Shown here: in pieces, positions 37,901-49,900 of the stretch
How the letters are laid out: each line of letters begins with the position of its first letter
How positions within the stretch are numbered: the first letter of the stretch is position 1
From: Branchiostoma belcheri
Lineage: Eukaryota; Chordata; Leptocardii; Amphioxiformes; Branchiostomatidae
DNA: 64,000 nt
Direction of reading: 5' to 3'
Assembly (NCBI RefSeq): GCF_001625305.1
Contig: NW_017803124.1
Location: 373,753-437,752, forward strand
The notes under the pieces: generated by a model
What the model was told of the DNA's origin: nothing
What the model saw: only the letters and a program-made list of their open reading frames with translations
The model's database searches: none
Position numbers and translations under genes: made by a program

Positions 37901-40900
37901 AAAGGTAATTATTGATTGTTGATGTACAATAAACAGGGATGGTTGATTGGTTGGTCGGTCGGTAATTTTATCTAACCCTGCTTACAGATTCAGGGCTCGA
38001 ACTTAACTTTTTTCCCTACTGTCCCAGAACTGTCCCAAAAATAAATTCCAACTGTCCCAAAGTGAGGATGGACTGTCCCAAACTGGTTTTCAGGAAGTAT
38101 GTATTACAACAACAATAAAGCTGAGTATTGCTGTGTAAGCTAATTGTCAATTGAAATAAACACAAAATCAACTCAAATTGAAACTTGTCTTGGCTGGTTT
38201 ATTGTGCCGACAAATGTAACAAAGACAAACCAAAGTTCTTGTCAAACTTTCTTTCCATTTTCTTTCCTTCCACTTGTTATGTGTAGGCTACAGCAAGTGG
38301 CCCCTGTAAAGTGTGCATACTGCATGCTGCACACTGCAGTACTATACTGCATGCTGTATCTGAGTATAATGCTGAAGCTGCAATCTTGAGATGGTGGAAT
38401 AGTGGTCGTCGCATGAGGAGGCCAGAGCACCTAGACTAGTGTATGTTGTTTGTGTATGTTCTGTGTAAGTGGAAGTACATGTATATAGTACTGCAGTGTG
38501 CAGCATGCAGTATGCACACTTTACAGGGGGCCACTTGCTGTAGCCTGCACATTACAAGTGGAAGGAAGGAAGGAAAGAAATGTTTTTTTCTTATGTAAAA
38601 CCTTTTGTCTAGTAAATGTAAATATTTGTGGATTGTAATACATGATGCAGTATATAGTACTGCAGTGTGCAGCATGCAGTATGCACACTTTACAGGGGCC
38701 ACTTGCTGTAGCCTGCACATTACAAGTGGAAGGAAAGAAATGTTTTTTTTTCTTATGTAAAACTTTTTGTCTAGTAAATGCAAATATTTGTGAATTGTAA
38801 TACATGCAGTATAATATAGTACTGCAGTGTGCAGCATGCAGTATGCACACTTTACAGGGGCCACTTGCTGTAGCCTGCACATTACAAGTGGAAGGAAAGA
38901 AATGTTTTTTTTCTTATGTAAAACTTTTTGTCTAGTAAATGTAAATATTTGTGAATTGTAATACATGCAGTATAATATAGTACTGGAATCTCGTGACCTG
39001 AAGGTAGTTGTGAGTCGGCAATACATGCATCTTACATCTTGTACCTTGTGGCAGAGATTCATGCAGGGGACAATTGGGAGACCTGAACAATTTGAGCACG
39101 AGAGTTCTAGTGGAGATATACTAATACCCATGAACTCATCTTGTTGCGAGAGAGGCTTCTCCAGTATGAAACAAATAAAGTCAGACTGGAGATGAAGCAG
39201 GTGGTTCAGCATCTCGTTGCTGAGAGAGGCTCTCCAGTCTACCTTCAGGTCACGAGATTCCCTTCTGGCTGTAACAGTAAACTCAAAATCCTGACATGTG
39301 TCAAGGATTTGGCATGGATTTTGAGTGTTCTTCTTCGAACCTTATCACCAGTTACACCGTGGAATAGGGCATTGCCCTTTGCCAATGTGGGCATGGCCCT
39401 ACATTTCTTGCAATACGTCATCTCTGCTTGATAATCATAGTCAACAAAGTCATAATCTGTCCTCCACTTTTCCAAGAAGCATCGTTTCCTCTTAGCCTCG
39501 TATTTCCGAGAAGGTGGCACTTTCCTCTTAGCCTCGTATTTCCGAGAAGGTGGCACTGTGTCCTAAAGTGAAATCAAAGTACCAAATAAAGACAATTGAA
39601 GCTAAATTGATAAAGTTCAATCAATGTATTAATTAATCAATTTATTTCTGACAAAAAGATAAAAACATACAAGTTTGTAGAAAGCAGAAAAAATACAAAC
39701 AGTAATACACATTTACTGAGTCACAAAATTAAAAGAACAATAACCTTGGCCATTTACAACAGTTTATTGAAATTAGATTGAGGTCAAAGAACAAGGCCTT
39801 ATATTGTAGGTACTAAATCTATGAAAAATGTATAGACTGTGACTAGTATGGAAATTTCCTTTTTTTTAAAGTTAAGAAAAAACATTTATTTGACAATATT
39901 TAACGTTAACGTACTTGTCAATAATATTGGAGTGGGAAAAAAAATTAAATTACCGAAGACTTCTTCGAAGGCCGCTTGTCCGTGAGGGTTTCTGATTCAG
40001 ACTCATCAGACATGTCAGAGTCCCCTTCATGACTGGAAGCAGTAGGACTGTCATTGGCGTTTCCCGCGTCTGAAGGCCCTGGTTGGCAATCGGGCTGAAT
40101 CAAGCCCCCCTCCCCCCTTCCGTCGGCGCATCCCTCTTTCGTACCGGCCGTACGATCTGGAGGCTGACTCTCAGTTGTTGAAACCACGCCGTCAGACTGA
40201 GATGATCCTGAACGTCTTTGAGGATCGACAGCATTGACTGCATTCGACGCCGGGTCCGCTCGCGGCGAGGAGAAAAAAGAGGTAATTTTCCTCTGTGCCA
40301 TGCCGGCCATGACTCTCAAATTTTCTGATTTCGGCTGTTTTCGGCATTCCATTCGTCATTTCGCGGGAAACTAGGCGAAGTTTACCGAAAGACACCGTAC
40401 ATTCCCGAGCTTTGCCGGTTCACTATATTTGGCATTGTCAGCTGATCTCCCGAGCATCTCCGGAAATATCCGAACATTAAACAGTTACAGTTCGCCATAT
40501 ATGGCAGATGCCTTGATTGGATGCAAGCTGTGATTGGTTGAATGTTGTTTACATGGATAGAATGTCTGGGAACTGGCGTGGGAAAGTGGCGCCAAGGCGG
40601 CGGGCTGCAATGGATCAAAGGCGATGGGCGGGGCGACAAAATAGTGGCCACATGCGTACACGGGTGCCACACACGCTGCTCAGCTGAGTGTATATCGAAT
40701 TCGGCGGCTTTTGGTGAGGCCCAAAAATGGGTTGCGCGCCTGGCAAACGTATGAACGGCTGACATTCTGATTGTGAATGTTCGTTATTTTTCCAGTGTCC
40801 CAAAAATGTCCCAAAGTGATTTTTCAGTTGTCCCGGCCGAAATTTTAGTGGCCAGGGGACATCGGGACATCGTTAAGTTCGAGCCCTGCAGATTACATGG

Positions 40901-43900
40901 AAGGACCTGCCATGGTTTTATGTACATATTATCATATAGCCAGGTGGCGTTGACCAATCAGAAGCCACCATTCCATATTGATTATGACACCATAATGTCA
41001 CAGTTAGCATGATACAAGTATTGCCAGGTGTGTTTTATTCTCACAAGTGTGCCCGGAGCAAACCATTTGCAGGGGAGTTGACTCTTTTTGCTGACATTTG
41101 TAGCACGTTTCCTTGTTGAATAGAAATTTTTACCGTCTTGTCATCACCCAATTTATTTAGCAGTACATAACAAAATAAAGACCATGTCAATACATGTGAA
41201 TTTTGAGCGAAAGAAAAGAAAACATATTTTGCGCCACCCCCACTAGTAAGTACATTTCTGTATTGAAACATCCAAATGACCTCAGATGACTTCAAATGGA
41301 AGCTTGTTCTATTCTTTTGGCCCAAAATAACCACGAATGGAATACCGGTTCTATTCCAAAGTTCATATGAACTCTGATAGAACAGGTAAAATCATCACAC
41401 TAAAGGGCATACAATTTTAGACAATGGTGTGTCAGAATTTGTCATAGAAGAACTGATTGAGGCCAATTTAGATGCATCTGATCATTGTGAAGGATATGCC
41501 ATTTTGTCATCATATATAATAAAAAGTCATGTTTTAAACGGTTTGTCCATCTCTTCATTAAAAAATGGTGCATAAATTATGGATGGTATAATTCTGGTCT
41601 TTGGAGGTTCTGTATCTACAGTAAAAGTCCTGACTGCAGCTGCATTTAATAATATTCAGTCTTTCTTCATCTTTGACAACTGTGTCTCTTGAGCTCCCTT
41701 AACTCTCAAGAGTTTCTTTTTTATTGTAGGAGGGCCTTTCCTAATCTCAAAGCAGATTCTGTGGGGACAAGGGCAGTATATATTAATTGGCTAGCCTCTA
41801 TAGCATGCCAAAAACTTGGGGTTTGGGGTTTCTATTATATTGAATAGACCTAATGAATCACCATTTTTAAACTGCAGTTTTGGCGTCAAGATAGTCCGAC
41901 CCATGCATACTTACCTTGCGTCCCGTGAGTTCATATCTAATTTATTAACTTATATTAAGGGATTGACCTGGGCGTTTTAACTGTTCGTCTTGTATGTTTG
42001 TCAAAAACTTAATAAAGATGATTTTTACTAAGCCACTAGGGGGCCCAAAATCTTATCATTTCCAGTTTTCGCCACACCCTACCAACCTACCAAGTTTGAA
42101 ACCAATCCATCCAGCCGTTCTTGAGTTATCTCGTTGACCAACAGAATGACAAATGCAACTGAAAATATAACCTCCATGACATGTCATTGAGGTAAAAATC
42201 ATAACAAAGCAAGCTACCTAACTCCTAGAAAGGCAGCCAAAAAAAAACTTACCATATACTAGTGGACTCACTGTACCCGACCACAGCATTACAGCCCAGC
42301 GCGTGGGCATGAGATCGAATCTCCTGTCGTAACTCTATCCACCAGGCATCTCTGGTCTCAGGCTCATCTATAAGTGAGAGAAGACATTAACTTCAGTTGG
42401 GAAAACATAAAAACAGCAATTCATTTACATGTACATGCACAGAAAGTGTCTTGTTGGATAGCAAGACTCTCAAAATGTTCAACCTCTAACAGCAAAGACC
42501 AAAATTGACTTGCAGAAGGTAAAAAAAACAACTGTACAAACTTTGTGGTTTCGGAAATGAAAAACATGCAGGTACACATCTGTGTTAAGGACTGACTGAT
42601 CACCAACAGAGATTTAGGGCATTTGACACTGAAACCAATTGTGAATTGCCCTGCAGAAAGACTATCGTATAAGAAACTTGTCATGACATTTTTTTTAAGA
42701 GTGTGAAGAAAATGACTTTTGCCGTGGCTTCAATGCAGTGTTCTAGCCAGCCTGAAATTTCTTTTTCTTTCCTACATTTTCTTTGATTTGACATCGTGAC
42801 ACCGAAGGCACAAGGAGTTACAGACTCCTAGGAGGGTCTGGGGGCATACTTTCTCAGGAAAATTTTGAAATCTTGAGCCACTGAAATTTTTCTGATACAC
42901 TAAGCTTAGTTTAATGACATTCTATATCTTTCTATGTACATGCAGATTTTTGTCCATCAAAGAAGAGGGAATGTCTGTCATGAGCAGCAAAATTCTGTCA
43001 AATTTAGACGGATGCTGGCTAGAACACTGCACCAATGTGTACACCAAAAACTGTGCAATATGATTTTTATAGATATCAGCCATATCAAGTGTAGTGTCTT
43101 GTTCAGCTATATTTTAAGCCTCTCTAACAATCTTCAAAACGATGAGAGCGACTTCATACAAAATCCTTTCCTCCGAAACTCGTTGCCATCCTTAATGCTA
43201 TGAGAATTTCCACCAAGGTGACAGTGAAGAGTGAGAAAAAGGAAGAGAAAAGCAACTCCCTGGAAAAACTTTCCGGCACGTTACCTGATTTTGATTTAAG
43301 GACTGCTTGCAAAACAGAATGGACAGGGTACATGTACAGGTGGTGGTTACAACTTTTGTTAACTAGGAAAAAGAATCAGGCTTCTCTCGACAAAAACATT
43401 CTCCATATCACATCTGCTTCCTTCTAAGAATATGCAAAACAAAATCTCCAAGATGCTTCAGTATCATCATAATTCTTACACAAATATGTTATTACGGGTA
43501 ACCGTAACGTTAGTCACTGCATGCTGGAATTGATTTCAAACTTGATTGATATACATGTACTAACCATTATTATATCAAAAAAAACTGTTCATCTAAGTGC
43601 TGATAAGTAAGTCGTCTCTGGGTTAGGAGTTAAAACAACAATCAACACAAGATTTATAACTATGCTCGAAACAAGTACCACAAATATATATTAGCCATGC
43701 TATTAAAGTTTTCATAGCAAACCACAAAATCAAGAAGGACCTTCTGAGCTAATACACAATCAGCATTCCATACTGCAAGATGTACATAATATACCAATAG
43801 AAATTATTGTCAACCAATGTACAATATCAGAACTAAGGCCACACCAATTTAATTTGTTGTTCCTCAGATTATTTCAGAAAAAATCAGGAGTGACATGGCG

Positions 43901-46900
43901 AAAAAAACAAACAGGCCAAGACATCCCATGATGGCCAGAAATGTTACAATATGAGCCATGAAGTGAACATACCAGGCTGGTTTATAATCAAACAATAGAT
44001 TTTGAACGTGTAATGAAACAAAATTGCATTGTTTAATATTGTCCAAAAACTTAAGAACCAGGAAGAAAAGGACTTTTTTCAACCATTGGGGACAAAATAT
44101 GTCTTCATTGAACATTTTGCAGTTAATTTAGAACCAAAAAAAAATTTTTTTTTTTTTTGCAAATTGGAAAAAAATGGACACGGCGATTCGAGAAGCAACA
44201 AATTAAATTGGTGTGGCCTAAAGATGACATGAAAAAATGACAAGGAAGTACTGTTCCTGAAAATTGTCAAACATGCTAGTTTCTTAACGGGCTGCTATGC
44301 TTGCCATGACGTCACTGCCACGTAGTCAATTTAATTATCTGGCTGCAGAAATCAGGAACTGGAAGGATGATTGATACATGATTGTATGATGTTCCTAACA
44401 TCAGCGTACGTTTTGTCCAAACGTCTTGATCATTGAACAATGCCTATTTTCAGGAAGTGTTGTATTTCATTGTCATTGCTTTCTTTTAAGCTAATGTTGT
44501 AAACAGCTTAACTGTGATCCCAACACAATAAGCAGGTACATGTATCTCCAAATTCCCAACTTTTCATGCTAAAGCCTTTCTCAGGTTTGAATGACCAACT
44601 GGTCAGGACATGGTCACATGTCTGTACATTGAAGGACAGCCACACTTGGAGAAACTTAAAGACCACACTGCACCTATCAAAAAGAGTTTGTTTGTTTGTT
44701 GTGTTGGAAAGCAGTACAGCTGTCAACAACGTACAATGCTGTGGTTTTCTCTGTTAGTCGATGTGTTGCCATGCCCCACCTGGGTTGTGGATCCTGTCCA
44801 ACAGTTTGACAGAGCGAGCAGACACCACTCCTCCCAGGGACTGCAGGAACCCAGGCTGGAAGGACCGCAGGGTGAAGAATGGGTACTCCTGATGGAGAAA
44901 TATAACATCATTCAAGCCCCTGTCACACAACCATACATGGTCTAAGTCCACACTGACTTAATTTTATGGATGACATCCTCTGAACAGCCTCAAACTAGTG
45001 CACGCGGGCAAATAAAAAAAAATTCCGGGCAAAAATAAAAATGCAACTAAAACACAGGAATGCAAAGCTGGTATAAATATGGGAAAGTACTTTCATGAGT
45101 CCTTGTTAAAGCATATTCAACTATAGCCTTCAATGACCACATGTAAGGGTGGTATCTGCCCTGAAAGATTGTGAGCTTCCTTACCATGACATCCAGGCTG
45201 GGTTGTTGGGACATGAGCTTCTGTATCATGGTGGCCTTCCCCCCGCTGCTGCCACTACTGCCCACACTCCCTCCTGTAACAGAGACATCATGCACCACAC
45301 TCAGGACACACAACAGTGGACATGTACACTCTACACTACAGGCTGTACAGAACAAGTCAAACTTCAGCACCAGGGACATGTCCCATCCTGAGCTGGGGAA
45401 GGCAATGACACCTGTGGTACCGTAACCTTAGCACTAGGGACAATGGGGACATCCATCCAATGAGACCGAGTGGTGTACAACAGCAACCAATTCAGCACCA
45501 GAGACAGCAATATATTTTTTTTACTGCGGTAGTGGCAAAAACATGTGGAGCTGAAGGGTGCCGTTTGTTCTTCAGAACAGCAACTTCAATATTAGGGACA
45601 GCATCAGCAAATTCAGTACTAGGGGCAGCAACAGCAAATTCAGTACTTGGGACAGCAACAGCAAATTGAGTACTTCGGACAGCAACAACAATTACAATAC
45701 TAGTGACAGAATCAACAATTTCTGTATTAGGGTCAGCAACAGCAACTTCAGTATTACAGACAGCAACAACAACTTCAGTGCTAGGAACAGGAACAACTAC
45801 TTCAGTAGTAGGGACAGCAACAGCAAGGTCAGTCCTAGGGACAGCAACAAGACAATCAGCACAAGGGACAGCAACACCACAGTCGGTGCTCAGGGAAACC
45901 ACAAATACAAGGGACATTCTCAGACTGGCAATTGGTGCATCACAGGGTTGTCAAAGACTGCTTAAATTGTGACATAAATTTGATGGTACAATACTGGTAC
46001 AATTTATTTTCTTACATAAGACCAGGTCCTAATTTCTCATATCTTTAACACAACAATATGTCATGTTATTTCCACTGACAATCATGGTTTTAAAACAGCC
46101 AACTGAGAACCTAGCTAGTTTAAGCAGCATCAATACCAACAATAATGAGAGTGCTTTTAAGAAATCAATCTCTAACAGCATTCAAACTGATGTGGCAAAA
46201 TTAATGTTGTTGTTTTTTTCTGACTGTAGCCCTGATAACTTAATGCACTCAGGTGCAACACTTTCTACGCATAGCCATTTGCAATTTGTGTACATGTACT
46301 TGCAGTGCTTTTAGAGGTGCATTTTGCTGAGACCACATGAAGTAGATTTGTGCAGCAGGCACACAGAGGAACAGTGTAGGCATGTGGGGGAGGCACAGTT
46401 GCATGCTGGCTTCAGGAACCCAAGATGCTCTTTAACAAACTGTCTGCTGCATGCTACCTGGTTATTACTAGCTTGCTTTTAGAACCAGGAAAGCCCAGTA
46501 CAAGAGACAATTGTCTTGGAAAGATGGCTGTGATTCTTCTAGACTTTGCCTGTACCCATCACAGCAGCTCGAGGTGTGTCGTCTAAATGTTTGAGATATA
46601 AATTGAACCTTGTAAACAATGCAACACAAAAAGTCTTAGCCAGGTTCAAACTACATGTAGTATACTAGTAATATGTAGTTACTACATATGATGGTAGTTA
46701 CAGGAGCACCCAAACAGAAACTTGTGTTGTAAGATTGTGCAAAATAGGGACACACTTTAAATCAGCAATATTCTTCAGCATTTAACTTATAATAATAACT
46801 TATTGTCTCTTGTAGTGGGCTTTTGTCCTGGCTTATTCCAAGCCTCTACCATGCACGGGTCTAGGTCCCACCTGTGCTTAAGTCAGACTCGGACGACTCA

Positions 46901-49900
46901 GTTCGGTACAGACGGAAGTTGGACGACAGAGATTCTTTCCTTCGGGCGGAAACAAGGGGAGGGGAGCCGGAGAGGTAGGAGTAGGGCGTGGAGACACGGC
47001 GGTGAGCGGCGGGGAGGGGAGGGGTGGAGGAGCGCGTACGTTCCTTGTGCGTGACGGGCTGGGAGTACTGCCTGCCGACCGCCGCGGGGGGCGAGGGCGT
47101 GCGGCGAAGAGGAACTGTGGGAAAAGGGTCGGCGTCAGGCGGAGAGGGGGCGGTGACAAACACGATGCAGTCGTGGGGAGGGGGTGTGGTGAGGGTGAGT
47201 TTTGGCGGGGGTGAAAAGACTTGTGATTCAGTGTCTTCCACTGCATGAATAGAGCATGAAGAAGAAGACATGATGAAGAGGAAATTAGCATGTCATAAAA
47301 GCGGCATGAAGTTTTGGATCAGAATCGCCAGGCAAATGCGATGCAGAATGGTCAATGAAACAGTTTTAAACACAGAACGTGGATTGGACAGCAGCACATG
47401 CACACATAAACGGCAGAACAGATGCACAACGTGACACAGACAAGACAAATAAAGACACACGTTCAAGAAGAAAGAAGACAGGAGGGGGAGAGAGAGAAAA
47501 GACGTTATTGTGAGACACAAATCCAAACCAATGGAAAAGCTGAGAAACAAGAGACAGACGGACAGAATGAAGGGCAGGGCTCAAAATACCACCAGTAGAC
47601 TTGGAAAATATTTGCTTTGTGCTTGTATGTACTTTTGTGGACCTACACTGTAAAGCATCAGCGATGGTTTAGCTATAGAACATGAAGATGGTCCAATACA
47701 TTGCAATAATATTCAGAGGAATGCAACTGCAAACAAAAACAATTTCATACAGTCAAACCTGTACTTGTAACCACCTCTACATAAGGGCCACCTTGTAACT
47801 ACTTTGTTGGTGATCCCTTAGATACAAAAACGACATTGCGCAACTCTCCCTCACTTTAATCCACTTCACGCGCAAGTCAAAGACATCACAAAACAACAAA
47901 AACTAGGAATTGGGTGCCATCTTTCAAGTCACGTGACCAAGAGTTCAATGGTCAACAAAAGCACATCGACAGAATGTACTGCACCTGTGTGAAACCAAGA
48001 CTTTACAATGGATGTCTGCATTGCATCAGAATCTTGCCTGGTGCAGACGATATCTTTTTTCATGTTTCATAGTCGTCGCCATAATCAAATCATAGATAGT
48101 GAGTTGTTGTGCAGTAAAGTTCTTCTTTTCCTACACAACATTTGAAAACTATAGAGGAGATGCCATTGGTAGATATGGGAATACGAGACATTCTGCTCAA
48201 GTGCTATGCACAATATGTAACAGGTTTTGCGCAGGTACAGTACATTCTGTCAATGTTTTCCAGTGCCCTACACCACATGCAGTTAGGTGGCGTCGGTGGC
48301 GCAACGGTTAGAGCGTTGGACTCGGAACCAAGAGGTCCTGGGTTCGATACTCACCGTGGCCCGACATTGTGCCCTTGGGAAAGGCACTTTACACGACTTC
48401 CCCACCTGTACGGTGGAGTGACGCCCACCGAGCCTCTTAGGCTAATCTGTCTGTCAGGGTGCCAAAAACACCTTACGGATTTGGTGCGCCAATGTGAAAA
48501 CATCTCATATTGGCCACTGAGAGGCGTTAAATTTTTTTTTTTTTTACACCATAGCTGATGCTCTACAGTGCCGTATCCCGAGCCCTGGGGAAGAGTTATG
48601 CTGCTTTACCTCTTCTGCGAAATCCTGCAGTTGGCAGTCAGGCGGACGGACGAACAAGAAAGGCTCAAAGTGTTTTTAAGTGTTGGGTTAGGGAATATAC
48701 TAACATGATGCTTTACTAACATGATGCTGACAGGTTCTGTCAAGCATCATGTTAAAGGTATTAAGACTAACATGTAAACTACATAATGCAAAGTAAATCC
48801 AGCAACTGAATAAATTCTCTGAGAAGATAGCATCTGCTATCTTACCTCAGTGACTGGCTATCGAAAACTTATCCGGTTGCTTGATTTATTTTGTTTCACA
48901 TAATGTTTTACATGAACTTGGATGTTTAACCTTCATTGACGTAATAAATAAATACAAAATTGTTTTGAATTAAGAAATAAGACCATGCTGTAAGCTGGAA
49001 AACTCAGAAATTACTAAATGTTATTATGACTATCTTATCATCAGTACTGCAGCTACCAGTATTGTGATTGAATGTTTAACTTGTAGGATATGTTGGACAA
49101 TGTTAAGTTATAATAGCAATTGACCTCATCCTCTCTACCAGTAGAATGGCAATTCTACAAGTCTTAGAACAAAGTTTCCACCCAAGTTTATTTTTGTTGT
49201 TGTATTAAGTACTATTTACACATGTATGAGCTCCAGGAAGAATATAGATATATTCACTAATGGATATCTGAATAAGACAAACAAACTGTTACAGTACAGT
49301 TCTGAAGATTGGTTATTTTGTGCACCTTTTGGTGTCGTGCTCAGGTCAGAATCAGACGACTGGCGCCGCACCCTCTCAGCCGGACCGATGGGAGGCACCA
49401 CTTCCTTGGGCAGGGGGGAGGAGAAGAGTTTGGTGGGGGAGGGAGGGGGGGCCGTGCCCTCCTCTGGTACAGGTGCCCTGGGGGGAGGGAAGTTGGGAAA
49501 GTAAGCCTTAGGTCAATCCAACTGAACAGCAATTTAAAACTTCTTTTACAACCACTTGTTTAACAAGAGCCGACGTTTTGATGAAGTTGACAGGTGGTCA
49601 TCGAAATGTTGGCTCTTGCTACACATGTGGATGTCAATACAGAACATTGGTGTAGAATATGGCCTCCTGAACACTACCCCCGGTAATGCCCCTTCCCCCC
49701 CCCCATTAATTTGTCAACGTTAGGTGCTAGCTGCAACTTTATGGCCAGTAGCGCTCTAAACAAGATGGACTAGCAAACTTAGTGTAGGAGATCACTTTTC
49801 AGACATACCATGCATGATATAATGACAGGTTTTATTGAACATCTTGTTCCCCTTTCAAATTCAAATTTTATTCGGTAAGGCTCTCGTGGGCAAAAACCCG

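Larger units (their letters stand above)
37985..40894. mobile_element. Rearranged hAT transposon, 2.9 kb
   Basis: The element 37991-40888 has perfect 17-base inverted ends (CAGGGCTCGAACTTAAC) and is flanked by CAGATT (37985-37990 and 40889-40894). It holds a transposase-like N-terminal part on the minus strand, a hAT C-terminal dimerisation fragment on the plus strand, and a 165-bp repeat array. TGTCCCA words crowd both ends. CAGGG ends and the dimerisation motif point to hAT; the 6-bp flanking repeat is shorter than the usual 8. The opposite orientation of the two coding parts means the element cannot make a whole transposase. Confidence 0.8.

Noticed and set aside
45492-45965. Open frames of 135-141 codons on both strands
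   Set aside because: They come from a 30-bp minisatellite in C2CD5 intron 12; exon 12 and exon 13 phases join without it.
46803-47248. Plus-strand frames opposite exon 12
   Set aside because: They are shadows of the Ser/Pro-rich minus-strand exon.
48288-48360. tRNA gene
   Set aside because: A and B boxes are good, but no closed acceptor stem is evident and the same SINE body follows as in three other copies.
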